This document shows positions 52,099-60,674 of a stretch of DNA of 64,000 nt, piece after piece. The notes under the pieces were generated by a model. It searched no databases. It had not been told where the DNA came from and worked only from the letters and a program-made list of their open reading frames with translations. The stretch covers positions 5,456,001-5,520,000 of the forward strand of contig CBDETD010000002.1 in NCBI GenBank assembly GCA_965242805.1, in the 5' to 3' direction. Within the stretch, counting starts at the first letter, position 1; the number at the start of each line of letters is the position of its first letter. Position numbers and translations under genes: made by a program. The DNA is from JANQEU01 sp965242805 (GTDB lineage: Bacteria > Bacteroidota > Bacteroidia > Cytophagales > Cyclobacteriaceae).

Positions 52099-53727
52099 TT
52101 ATTTTTTCAACAGCACAAAATTACCTTGTTGGCGAAATATTTCTCCTTCCTCATTCAAAAATTCAATCTCGTATAGATATGCACCCTCTCTAATGCTACC
52201 GTTCTTCAATTTGCCATCCCAAAAATCATTGATGTTTTCTGTGACAAAAACTACCTGGCCCCATCGATTATAAATTTTCATGGAAAAATCCTCGGAAGGT
52301 AGACCAAATACCTCCAGGACGTCATTGACTCCGTCCTGATTTGGAGTAAAAGCTTCAGGAACATAAACCACCCATTCAAAATTAAGTTTCAAGGGATTTG
52401 AAAGAATTGAAATTCCGGATCCATTATCCCCAACCAACATGACATCCTGGTCAATACCTAATTCCCTTGTTAAATTGATGAATTCCGGATTCTCAGGATT
52501 ATTGATGGAAATAACATTTGAAGAATCACTGTTTATGATCAATAATTGGTATTCGAAAGGAGGACCATCGAGATTATTTGTACCCTCTCGCCAATCAATT
52601 CTATATCTATTTGGACTGATTTTTTCTCCGTCAATCTTAGGAGCAGCAACTGTGACTCTCTGTTCACCGGCTTCACAATTGGGAGCGAAAACAATGTTAT
52701 ATTGGTAAAAACGGAGAGGTGAAATCGATCCATCAATGAATCCATCTCCAACTGGGGAAAATAAATCTATGATCTCATCATCTACGACTTTTTCAAGAAC
52801 ATAATCTCCAAATGGATTTTGATCAAAACGTAGTTGAATGTCGTCTCCGATATAGGTGGCATAAGCATTGTCCAGAGCACCACTATTTGGGATAAACTGT
52901 TCACAAAACACCTGACCGGCTATTCGTGTGTTGTCGCATTCTGAAATAGCATTTACTCTAAAACAGAGTTGGCTCGCATTATCGGAAACTGAAATATTGC
53001 TGAAGGATTGAAAAGTCGAATCCAGAAATCCATCATATAAACTCTGAAAGCTTGTTCCATTTTCACTGAACTCAACTTCAAATCTGGTATTTGAGCTTTG
53101 CTGATAGCTGAGCAACAAGTTGAACTCATCATCACATACATACTCAAAGCGATAATCGGTAATGAATATATCATTAATCAGATCTCTTGTGATCACAGTA
53201 GTACTTGTTTCACCACAATTGTCGAGGGCATCATTAAAAAAGCCCTCAATTTGTACATCTCGAGGATCTCCCGGATTGAAAAATAGGACTGCGGACAAAC
53301 TGGAATCTGTTTTTAGAAGAGTATTTCCATTCGCTACACGTATTTCATAGGAATCATATATACTGTCAATGATCTCTACATGCACCTCACTTGGGTTGCA
53401 AAAACTATATCGCAATTCGGGTAAAGTGGGTTCATAAACCGTAATAGGTAGTGTGTCCAGATTCGGGACAATGTTACCTCCCACTAATTGGATCAGTTCA
53501 TATGATCCGGGGAAGTTGTAGGTGTAAAAGGTGTCCTCATCAAGATCCAGTCCGTCCTCGTAGAAATATCCAACAGGTACATTCACGTCAATGAGCGATT
53601 CCACGTTAACAGTAAAGGGGGCGCAACCTGCATCAAACGATATAGTAAATCGATCAAGTGGACTTGAGACCTGGGCGACTAGGGACAAAGACATCAGATA
53701 AAATATTGTTGCTCCAGTGATCTTCAA
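52099..53727 (-). CDS. Secreted protein with gliding-motility C-terminal (T9SS type B) domain
   Basis: 542 residues from a TTG start with signal peptide (MKITGATIFYLMSLSLVAQ); no ATG gives a better signal. The mature part contains PKD/Ig-like beta domains (SFDAGCAPFTVNVESLIDV, VPVGYFYEDG). The C-terminal 90 residues carry VPEAFTPNQDGVNDVLEVFG, KIYNRWGQVVF and WDGKLKNGSIREGAYLYEIEF in outline, ending NFVLLKK, the CHU_C/gliding-motility-associated sorting domain. The type IX system exports such proteins to the surface. Its place between hisS and ybaB is a conserved type of arrangement rather than a functional link. Confidence 0.93.
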   Translation of the reverse strand: MKITGATIFYLMSLSLVAQVSSPLDRFTISFDAGCAPFTVNVESLIDVNVPVGYFYEDGLDLDEDTFYTYNFPGSYELIQLVGGNIVPNLDTLPITVYEPTLPELRYSFCNPSEVHVEIIDSIYDSYEIRVANGNTLLKTDSSLSAVLFFNPGDPRDVQIEGFFNDALDNCGETSTTVITRDLINDIFITDYRFEYVCDDEFNLLLSYQQSSNTRFEVEFSENGTSFQSLYDGFLDSTFQSFSNISVSDNASQLCFRVNAISECDNTRIAGQVFCEQFIPNSGALDNAYATYIGDDIQLRFDQNPFGDYVLEKVVDDEIIDLFSPVGDGFIDGSISPLRFYQYNIVFAPNCEAGEQRVTVAAPKIDGEKISPNRYRIDWREGTNNLDGPPFEYQLLIINSDSSNVISINNPENPEFINLTRELGIDQDVMLVGDNGSGISILSNPLKLNFEWVVYVPEAFTPNQDGVNDVLEVFGLPSEDFSMKIYNRWGQVVFVTENINDFWDGKLKNGSIREGAYLYEIEFLNEEGEIFRQQGNFVLLKK

Positions 53728-53767
53728 AATCCAATGATTTCAAATCAGTAACGCAAAGTACAAAGCT

Positions 53768-55126
53768 TTAGTCCGTTGAGCTTAAATAATCAACGATTTC
53801 AGCGATGGTTTTATGGGACTGATCACCGCTGATCATGTCTTTGAATGCATAATTTCCTGTTTCCATTTCCCTGTCACCAATTGTAACCACAAAGGGAACC
53901 TGGATCTTGTTTGCATAATTGAGTTGCTTCTTTAGTTTGGACACTTCCGGATAGATGTCAGAATTAATTCCTTTACGCCTGAGAGTACCTAGCATTGTAA
54001 GGCCGTGTTTGAAACTCATTTCATCGAAATGGGTGATAAAAAGTGATATGGTATTCAGTTTGTTTTTAGGAAAAAGATTCTGCTCTTCCAAAACGTCATA
54101 AATCCTATCCAAGCCAAATGAGATACCAATCCCTGAAACATCAGATAATCCAAACACCCCGGTGAGATCATCGTACCTTCCACCTCCGCAAATACTTCCC
54201 ATACGGACTTTAGTCGGTTTCACTTCAAAAATCAATCCGGTGTAATAAGAAAGTCCACGGGCCAAACTGAAATCAATATCCAGTTGAAAAGATTCACCGG
54301 TTGATTCAAGCAAATCCAAATAATCTATTAGTTGATGAACTCCATGATTATCTTCTCCGATGACCTTCGCTATTTCATCAATTATCAGCCGATTTGAACC
54401 GGATGCCTGGATAAATTTGAGTACTTGTTCCGTTCTGCTTTTATCTGAACCGATTTTGACCAAATTCTTTAAAACTTCATCTCCACCTATTTTGTCTATT
54501 TTGTCCAATTCAACACAAAAAGCGTTTTCCTTTCCATTCATACCCACCTTTTCGGCCAATGCATACAAGACTTCCCTGTGATTTATTTTCAATCTGAAGT
54601 CATTCAAATTCAAGCTTGAGAAAATGTCATGGATTAAGATCGTCAATTCCACTTCATTCCAGATGCTTTTGGTGCCGATGACGTCGGCATCACACTGATA
54701 AAATTCCCTATATCTTCCTCTTGCAGGTCTGTCCGCACGCCAGACTGGCTGGATTTGATACCGTTTGAATGGGAATGTTATGTCGTGTTGATTCATTACC
54801 ACATGTCTAGCGAATGGAACGGTAAGGTCATATCGTAGTCCTTTTTCAGAAATTTTTGGGAGGAGTGATTTACTACCTTTATCAAAATCTTTGTTCTCCG
54901 CTTTCTTTAAGAAATCTCCTGAATTGAGAATCTTAAATAACAATTGATCACCTTCCTCGCCATATTTGCCCGTCAGGACGTCCAATGATTCTAGTGCGGG
55001 GGTTTCAATTTTATTGAACCCGTATTTTTGGAATTTGGATTCAATAGTGTCAATGATGTACTTTCTTTTTATGGATTGTTCGGGACCGAAATCTCTGGTT
55101 CCCCGCGGCAAGGATGGTTTACGCAC
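53768..55126 (-). CDS. hisS: Histidyl-tRNA synthetase
   Basis: 452 residues from a GTG start. Class II core: PSLPRGTRDFGPEQSIKR, RYDLTVPFARHV (motif 2 region preceded by KRYQIQPVWRADRPARGRYR), and motif 3 GGGRYDDL with SGIGISFGLDRI. LARGLSYYTGLIFEV is the histidine-binding site. The C-terminal anticodon-binding domain starts near 360 (LFITHFDEMSFKHGLTM). The inserted helical region 200-260 is normal for this family. It attaches histidine to tRNA in the cytoplasm. Divergent from the basic protein gene at 55196. Confidence 0.98.
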   Translation of the reverse strand: MRKPSLPRGTRDFGPEQSIKRKYIIDTIESKFQKYGFNKIETPALESLDVLTGKYGEEGDQLLFKILNSGDFLKKAENKDFDKGSKSLLPKISEKGLRYDLTVPFARHVVMNQHDITFPFKRYQIQPVWRADRPARGRYREFYQCDADVIGTKSIWNEVELTILIHDIFSSLNLNDFRLKINHREVLYALAEKVGMNGKENAFCVELDKIDKIGGDEVLKNLVKIGSDKSRTEQVLKFIQASGSNRLIIDEIAKVIGEDNHGVHQLIDYLDLLESTGESFQLDIDFSLARGLSYYTGLIFEVKPTKVRMGSICGGGRYDDLTGVFGLSDVSGIGISFGLDRIYDVLEEQNLFPKNKLNTISLFITHFDEMSFKHGLTMLGTLRRKGINSDIYPEVSKLKKQLNYANKIQVPFVVTIGDREMETGNYAFKDMISGDQSHKTIAEIVDYLSSTD

Positions 55127-55145
55127 GTAAGTTTTTATGATTTAT

Positions 55146-55175
55146 TTGACAAAGCTAAATAATCATTTAATTTTG
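55146..55175 (+). promoter_or_regulatory. Bacteroidota-type promoter of the basic Lys/Ala protein gene
   Basis: TTG at 55146-55148, 19 bases, then TAATTTTG at 55168-55175. Both boxes and the spacing match the TTG-N19-TAnnTTTG form. The ATG follows 20 bases later. Confidence 0.75.
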
Positions 55176-55195
55176 CGATCCTAAAAATCAGAGCA

Positions 55196-55615
55196 ATGGC
55201 TGTTACCCGTTTAGAAAGAAAAGGTAGAAAGAACAAATCAGTAGCGAAAAAGAGAAAGAGTGTGATGAAGCTTCTTTCTAAGCAACCTATTATCAAAAAG
55301 GTGGATATTGATGCTATCAAGGAAGAGTTTGAAAAGAACAAAGGCAAAAAGAAAGCTGCCCCAAAGGTAGAAACTGCACCAAAGGAAGAAGCGGCTCCTG
55401 TTGCGGAAGCACCAAAGGCCGAAGCTCCAAAGAAAACTGTTAAGAAAGAGGTTAAAGCCGAAGAGAAGGCTGCTGAAGAAGTCAAAGCTGAATCTAAGAA
55501 AGCTGCTCCCAAGGCGAAAGCTGAGTCTAAATCAAAAACTTCAACTCCTAAATCAAAGAAGGAAACGGCAAAAAAGCAGGACAAAAAAGAAGAAACCAAA
55601 AAGGAGGATAAGTAA
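55196..55615 (+). CDS. Small basic Lys/Ala-rich protein, histone H1-like tail
   Basis: 139 residues. The N-terminal 55 residues (MAVTRLERKGRKNKSVAKKR, then KKVDIDAIKEEFEKNKGKKK) are ordered and conserved-looking. The rest is a low-complexity Lys/Ala/Glu/Pro tail with repeats such as PKAEAPKK, KAEEKAAEEVKAESKKA and PKAKAESKSK. It resembles H1-like nucleic-acid-binding tails in Bacteroidota, but function is unproven. The N-terminal R/K pattern could also bind RNA. It has a strong promoter. Antisense frames in this GC-patterned tail are open by composition only. Confidence 0.8.
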   Translation: MAVTRLERKGRKNKSVAKKRKSVMKLLSKQPIIKKVDIDAIKEEFEKNKGKKKAAPKVETAPKEEAAPVAEAPKAEAPKKTVKKEVKAEEKAAEEVKAESKKAAPKAKAESKSKTSTPKSKKETAKKQDKKEETKKEDK

Positions 55616-55621
55616 TTCCTC

Positions 55622-56371
55622 CTAGATGTATCCCATGACCTTATAGAAGGTCAAACCCACAAGTTCCTTCAAGGCAATATTCCAATTGGTCATAGCATTA
55701 GCACTGGGTACTAACACATTGTGATCCGCCATAAGTCTTCCTGACCTGAAATCAACTGGGTAGGGGGTAACTTCCATTCCTTGTTTCTCAAAACAAGCTT
55801 TTGCTCTCTTCATATGAAAGGACGAAGTAATCAGTAGAATGGGTTCTCCACCGGCAATTTCTCTTAGAATTGGAGCAGTGAAAGCAGCATTTTCATAAGT
55901 ATTATTTGATTTGGTTTCCAGAATCAAATCCTTGGGCCTTACACCAAGAGTTGCTGCCAGGTGTCCCAATTTTGGAGATTCACTTTCTATCTCGTCATAA
56001 ATAGATCCGGATCCTCCGGTGATCACTATCTTATCCACCTTACCTGAATGATATAACCGCAAGGTTTCTGTAAATCGGTCTGCCGAACTCGAAAAATTGA
56101 CCTGTACAGGACTTAGGTCGTAATGATCGGTCATTCCTGAGAGTACAACAGCGACTTTATATTTTTTTTCCAGAAACGTTTCTGGGGTCTCGATCAGACG
56201 GATTACCAGGTTTGATAAGATGGGATTGGAAAAAATGATAAGGGCCAGAATCGTCAGTTTGATGAATTGTAACCTTCGGTGCCTGTAAAGGATCGCCAAG
56301 ATCAGAAGGATAAGTATCCATATAAGGGGATTGAGGAGTATGTTCAGTGTCTTGGATAGAAAGAAAAACAC
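55622..56371 (-). CDS. YdcF/SanA-family (DUF218) membrane protein
   Basis: 249 residues from a GTG start. Two N-terminal transmembrane segments (about 8-27 and 33-52) precede the DUF218 Rossmann-like domain: VAVVLSGMTDHYD, RFTETLRLYHSGKVDKIVITGGSGS, DLILETKSNNTYENAAFTAPIL and PILLITSSFHMKRAKACFEKQGMEVTPYPVDF in outline. Members such as ElyC and SanA act in envelope or peptidoglycan precursor homeostasis. One base separates it from the ABC gene, so the two are cotranscribed. Confidence 0.92.
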   Translation of the reverse strand: MFFFLSKTLNILLNPLIWILILLILAILYRHRRLQFIKLTILALIIFSNPILSNLVIRLIETPETFLEKKYKVAVVLSGMTDHYDLSPVQVNFSSSADRFTETLRLYHSGKVDKIVITGGSGSIYDEIESESPKLGHLAATLGVRPKDLILETKSNNTYENAAFTAPILREIAGGEPILLITSSFHMKRAKACFEKQGMEVTPYPVDFRSGRLMADHNVLVPSANAMTNWNIALKELVGLTFYKVMGYI

Positions 56372-56372
56372 C

Positions 56373-59369
56373 TTACTTCCTGGAAAAACCTGAGACTATC
56401 TTCCTCAACCAATCGAAGTACAAGGCAATTATGAAAAATATGGACATACTCCAGATTGTTAAGATATTAAAATACTCAGTATTCCAAAATCTGCCGAATA
56501 AATGTTTTGTGGGAGCATAGAATTGAGCCCTGTAATCAAGAGTATGAGACGGAAATTTTGGATCGAGGTAGATAGGATATATTTTCTGAATCAATTCATT
56601 GTCCTGCTCTATTACTCTATTTTCAATCGCCAGATTCTTGACAAACACTGAAACTGCATCATTCTCATAGATGTCCCTTACCTTTTGAGCCTGAGCTAGA
56701 CGATATTCACCAGGATACAGTTTTTTAAGCGTTTCACTCTTCCTTTGTTCTGCTTTTTTGGCTTTTAGATTATAGAATGATCTAAGATTTTCAAGGAATG
56801 TAGTAGTATTTGCATAGAGGTCAGGTGAGAATTTATTGATTGAAAGGTCTTCAACCTGAGGAAATTTGTCTTTCCCTATTGAGACCAACTCTTTCATAAT
56901 TTCATTCCTGATTGTGGTTAATTTGTAAGATACTTCCTCGGCTTTTTCCGGGTCTTCAAAATGATAGTTCACAAAATCCAATTCGCTCTGAAGTTTCGGA
57001 ATAAAGTATAAGTTTTTAAATTCTGACTGAAAGGATATCTTCTCATCAGGGAAAAGTGGGGCATAGTACTTATTGTTTTTGAACTGCGATACAGCTAAGG
57101 CTTCGTATGCCCATCGAGAGGCCATTATATCCCCAATGAATGGGACCTTATCCTCCACAGAAATTGTGGGATTCAATTTGTCAAAATTGACAACCACTCC
57201 GCTAAGTATTAGTTGAGGTATAATCAATAATGGTATTAGCACGTAAACTGTTACTGCTGATTTAAAGGCAGAGGAAACATTGAGTCCCATAATATTTGCG
57301 AGGCAGGACACGCTGAATAAAACGAGCCACATCATCCATAGCATTCCTTTCAACTCCAGAATCAAACTGGAGATTATGACAAATGTTAGCGTCTGGACGG
57401 CTGAAATAAATAGCATTATAAATACTTTGGATCCCAGATAACTTAACCGACTAAGATTCAGGAATGACTCCCTTTTGAGGATTTTTCGATCCCTTATGAT
57501 TTCCTCTGCGCTTACTGTCAAACCCATGAATAATGCCACGATTACACTCATGAAGAAAAAAACGGGGATATTGACGTTTTTTCTGAAAACATATTCATCA
57601 GCATCCTCAGGAACGTAATAAATGATAAATGACAGTATCAATGCCAATAATGGAGCTTCCAGGAAATTGACAAGTAAATATTGTTTATTGCTCAATTTGG
57701 CCAAGGAATCTCTTTTGGTGAAAACAAGGAATTGCTTAATCCTTCCAGGAATATTCAGTGTCCTCGGAGGCACATCTTCCAGCTCCTTGACCTTATCAAT
57801 GTTTATTTTCTTGTTGAATATGTCGTTCCATTCTTCTGGTAAAACTTTTCGTTGATTGGTAACGTTTCCATACTCGTTTACAACCTTTGATTCAATGATG
57901 TTGAATATCAACTCAGGATTGAAAGAAGACTTGGTGTCAACCATGTTCACCGCCTCCTTGAAATAGGAGATAGATTCCACAGGATTGCCATAGTAGATCT
58001 GATATCCTCCGACATCCAGAAGAATCAGTTTATCAAACATTTTAAAAATGTCTTCAGAAGGCTGGTGAATTACCACAAAGATCATTTTTCCTTTTAGTGA
58101 CAACTCCTTCAAGAGATCCATGATATTTTCAGAGTCTCTGGACGAAAGTCCACTGGTTGGTTCATCCACATACAACACCGAAGGTTCTCGCAACAACTCC
58201 AGTCCAATATTCAACCTTTTTCTTTGACCTCCACTTATTGATTTATCAAGAGGAGAACCTACCCTAAGATCCCTTGCCTGGGACAATCCCAGTGACTCGA
58301 GGGTTCCTTCCGCCAGCTTCGTAAGATCCTCATCAGACTTGTCTTTAAAACAGAGTTTGGCTGCAAAGAAAAGGTTCTGGAATACGGTCAATTCTTCCAC
58401 TAAAAGATCGTCCTGTGGAACGTATCCAATCACTCCCTCTACCTGCTTCTTGTTATTATGTATATCAATGCCATTGATCCTCACACTTCCATTGCTCGGT
58501 TTTTCATTTCCGTTAAGTACATTGAGAAGGGTTGATTTCCCGGCCCCACTACCACCCATGATGGCAATTAATTTACCTCCACTCTCTTCAATATTGACAT
58601 TACGGAGTCCAATGTTCCCATTTCGGAATTTGAATCCTACATTGTCTGCGACAAATGAGATTCTAGCTTTAACCTCTTCGGTTCTGAAGCTGCTGATAAC
58701 ATCAGAATAGAAAAGGGGATTATTTTCCTGGCTTTTGACAACTGATCCAAGGGAGAATACATTCACCCTGTTCGTTTTCATAGGAGCCCCGTTCAGATAG
58801 ATCAATTCCTCCCCTACATATTTCGAAAAATATACTTCCAGCTCAGGGATACGCAAAATGAAAATGAAGCCATCAAGGTTTGGAAGTACGATGTGCTTAC
58901 ATTTATCAGGAACATCATGGCTGCCATCATCCACAATCAAGATGTTTGGTGAAATGACTTTACTTCTTTCCTGGTAGATTACAAACCCCTTGATCAAATC
59001 AGTGATTTTCGTATTTATATGAAGGGTCTCGGAAATATGATATAACAATTCATTCTCCCGTTTACTAACCGTCCCATCAGCAGCTATGAGTTCCATCAGC
59101 TTTAATATGATCACGATCTTTTGCTGATTTGTTTGAGAATTATTGATCCGTTTACAGATCTTATCGATTTGACTTTCCTGATCTTCTGCTGATGTATCGT
59201 CTTCCAGAATTATGTTCTCAAAAAATCTGTAATACCTGTTGGCATCATTCTGAGAAAGGTTTTCCATCAGGAAGTTAAGGACCGTGGCTTTCTCGTCAAG
59301 GGTCACATCATCTTCCTTTGCCACGATTGTGAGCAACTGGATAATTGCTTTTAATATGTCTTCACTCAT
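56373..59369 (-). CDS. TerB-FHA-ABCG fusion: ABC transporter ATPase and permease
   Basis: 998 residues. An N-terminal TerB-like helical domain (about 1-135) has two acidic helix-loop signatures (EDDVTLDEKATVL, AADGTVSKRENELL). An FHA-like beta-sandwich follows (about 142-228; YLNGAPMKTN, FSLGSVVK). Then comes an ABCG-type ATPase with Walker A GGSGAGKST at 272-280, signature SISGGQRKRLNIG and Walker B VLYVDEPTSGLSS. A linker and an ABC-2 membrane domain (from about 570) with a long periplasmic loop complete it. The half-transporter probably dimerises. Sensor domains fused to ABCG suggest phospho- or stress-controlled lipid or polysaccharide export. Substrate unknown. The YdcF gene is one base downstream. 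Confidence 0.9.
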   Translation of the reverse strand: MSEDILKAIIQLLTIVAKEDDVTLDEKATVLNFLMENLSQNDANRYYRFFENIILEDDTSAEDQESQIDKICKRINNSQTNQQKIVIILKLMELIAADGTVSKRENELLYHISETLHINTKITDLIKGFVIYQERSKVISPNILIVDDGSHDVPDKCKHIVLPNLDGFIFILRIPELEVYFSKYVGEELIYLNGAPMKTNRVNVFSLGSVVKSQENNPLFYSDVISSFRTEEVKARISFVADNVGFKFRNGNIGLRNVNIEESGGKLIAIMGGSGAGKSTLLNVLNGNEKPSNGSVRINGIDIHNNKKQVEGVIGYVPQDDLLVEELTVFQNLFFAAKLCFKDKSDEDLTKLAEGTLESLGLSQARDLRVGSPLDKSISGGQRKRLNIGLELLREPSVLYVDEPTSGLSSRDSENIMDLLKELSLKGKMIFVVIHQPSEDIFKMFDKLILLDVGGYQIYYGNPVESISYFKEAVNMVDTKSSFNPELIFNIIESKVVNEYGNVTNQRKVLPEEWNDIFNKKINIDKVKELEDVPPRTLNIPGRIKQFLVFTKRDSLAKLSNKQYLLVNFLEAPLLALILSFIIYYVPEDADEYVFRKNVNIPVFFFMSVIVALFMGLTVSAEEIIRDRKILKRESFLNLSRLSYLGSKVFIMLFISAVQTLTFVIISSLILELKGMLWMMWLVLFSVSCLANIMGLNVSSAFKSAVTVYVLIPLLIIPQLILSGVVVNFDKLNPTISVEDKVPFIGDIMASRWAYEALAVSQFKNNKYYAPLFPDEKISFQSEFKNLYFIPKLQSELDFVNYHFEDPEKAEEVSYKLTTIRNEIMKELVSIGKDKFPQVEDLSINKFSPDLYANTTTFLENLRSFYNLKAKKAEQRKSETLKKLYPGEYRLAQAQKVRDIYENDAVSVFVKNLAIENRVIEQDNELIQKIYPIYLDPKFPSHTLDYRAQFYAPTKHLFGRFWNTEYFNILTIWSMSIFFIIALYFDWLRKIVSGFSRK

Positions 59370-59397
59370 AGATTAGGTGTTGCAGAACCTAAGATAC

Positions 59398-59437
59398 AAA
59401 AAAGCACTGATCCCGACGAAAATCGGTTCCAGTGCTT
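59398..59437 (-). terminator. Intrinsic terminator of lipoprotein gene at 59464
   Basis: AAGCACTG (59402-59409) and CAGTGCTT (59430-59437) arms, an inner CCGA/TCGG pairing, and on the minus strand a six-T run (59403-59398). It ends the lipoprotein gene before the ABC gene start at 59369. It shares the CCCGACGAA core with the hairpin at 4329-4359. Confidence 0.9.
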
Positions 59438-59463
59438 GAGTAATTGGTTAGGTATATAATGTC

Positions 59464-60366
59464 TTAAGATGACAATTTAACTATTTCCTCTCTAATGCGA
59501 CCCACTTCCAAGCGGATATCCAGCATCATATCTTGGGTGACAACAAAATCTTCGTCTTGTGCCATCCCTCTTTGGACATCTTCAAGATCCCCCTGAAATA
59601 GTTTTTCGAGGATACTCAATTCGGCGATCATTGTTCCTATAGTATCGTCTAATGGTAGCTCCCTGAGCAGTTTAATAATGTCAAGAAGTGGTTGTTCCTG
59701 ATTGAGTACCAACTTGATCAAAGGTTCCAGTATCTGATTCCTTGTATCCTCATCCATATCATCGGTATGGTAGGTTTCTGCTACCTTTATGATAAGGTAT
59801 AATTCCTCGATGAAACTTCCGGTCAATACCAGGGATTCCATGGTCAACTGATCTAGATTCTCAGCATTGTCAAATCGCTCTTCCCAGGAAAGAACTGTTT
59901 CATCCCATAACTTCAGTAATGTTTCATGATCATCCACCGCATCCTGGTATTTTTGAATTGTCTCGGTGGAATAGGAAGTAGGTACTCCCAGATCCATGGC
60001 TAAGTTGTCACATGCTCTCATATGATCAATGGATTCAGCGACTTCATCATATGCTATCAGATACCCAATATCAGAAGAGAAGACGCCGAGGTTGAGGGCT
60101 GCTTTATCTCCGTTGGATTTATAGTAGTCCCTACCGTGAATTTCTGAAATCAAACCATGATTGAAATCAGCACCAATTGACTTGATGGCATTAGGAATGT
60201 CAGTAGGGTGAGGCAGGTCGGACACCAGCTTGACTATATCTTCTCGAATTTGCTTTTCTTCTTCCTGAGCATGTTTTTCACTTGCGCTTGGACCTGTACA
60301 AGCAAAAACAATTATTGAAAGGAGAGTGACTAAAATCGGATTGTTATGGTGATGGCTTTTAAACAT
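59464..60366 (-). CDS. Hypothetical helical lipoprotein
   Basis: Not recognised. 300 residues from the ATG at 60366 (an upstream frame begins 16 codons earlier without a signal). A lipoprotein signal, IIVFAC, is followed by an almost entirely alpha-helical, acidic protein (about 40-300) with motifs such as LPHPTDIPNAIKSIGADFNH, ALNLGVFSSDIGYLIAYDEV and LVLTGSFIEELYLIIKVAET. Its composition suggests a helical-repeat periplasmic protein. It has its own terminator and is monocistronic. I know no function. Confidence 0.75.
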   Translation of the reverse strand: MFKSHHHNNPILVTLLSIIVFACTGPSASEKHAQEEEKQIREDIVKLVSDLPHPTDIPNAIKSIGADFNHGLISEIHGRDYYKSNGDKAALNLGVFSSDIGYLIAYDEVAESIDHMRACDNLAMDLGVPTSYSTETIQKYQDAVDDHETLLKLWDETVLSWEERFDNAENLDQLTMESLVLTGSFIEELYLIIKVAETYHTDDMDEDTRNQILEPLIKLVLNQEQPLLDIIKLLRELPLDDTIGTMIAELSILEKLFQGDLEDVQRGMAQDEDFVVTQDMMLDIRLEVGRIREEIVKLSS

Positions 60367-60461
60367 TGTAATTGGTTGAGATATGTATCCAATTTTAATG
60401 TTTTTTTGCCTCAATAGGAATTTTTGTATTTATAATTACGATTTATCCTGAGAGAAAACAT

Positions 60462-60674
60462 ATGAAAGGGTTAGCATTTAGTAGCCTACGCGTAGGAAAA
60501 AAATATTGGGCTATCAATTTTGGAGAACGGTACGAGTTTGAGATCCAAAAAGTAACCGTTTCGGATGATTTTATACTTAAAGATCTTGTAACCCTTGAAA
60601 CTTACTACATGAGTGATATCATAAAATTCGGGAAAGGAAATGATTTCGAGATTAGGGAGATCTACGCCAATTGA
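60462..60674 (+). CDS. Hypothetical 70-residue protein
   Basis: Not recognised. 70 residues without signal or membrane segment: MKGLAFSSLRVGKKYWAINF, then a beta-rich run with RYEFEIQKVTVSDDFILKDL and a mixed tail. The pattern of alternating beta strands suggests a small SH3-like barrel. Its last 13 bases overlap the 3-prime end of gltD on the other strand. The start region has no clear promoter box. Probably real because the reading has strand-like periodicity, but unsupported by any known family. Confidence 0.6.
   Translation: MKGLAFSSLRVGKKYWAINFGERYEFEIQKVTVSDDFILKDLVTLETYYMSDIIKFGKGNDFEIREIYAN

Noticed and set aside
55135..55599. Long minus-strand frame rich in Phe/Ser/Ala opposite the basic protein gene
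   Set aside because: The Lys/Ala codon bias of the plus-strand gene keeps the opposite frame open. The plus-strand gene has a good promoter and a sensible N-terminus.
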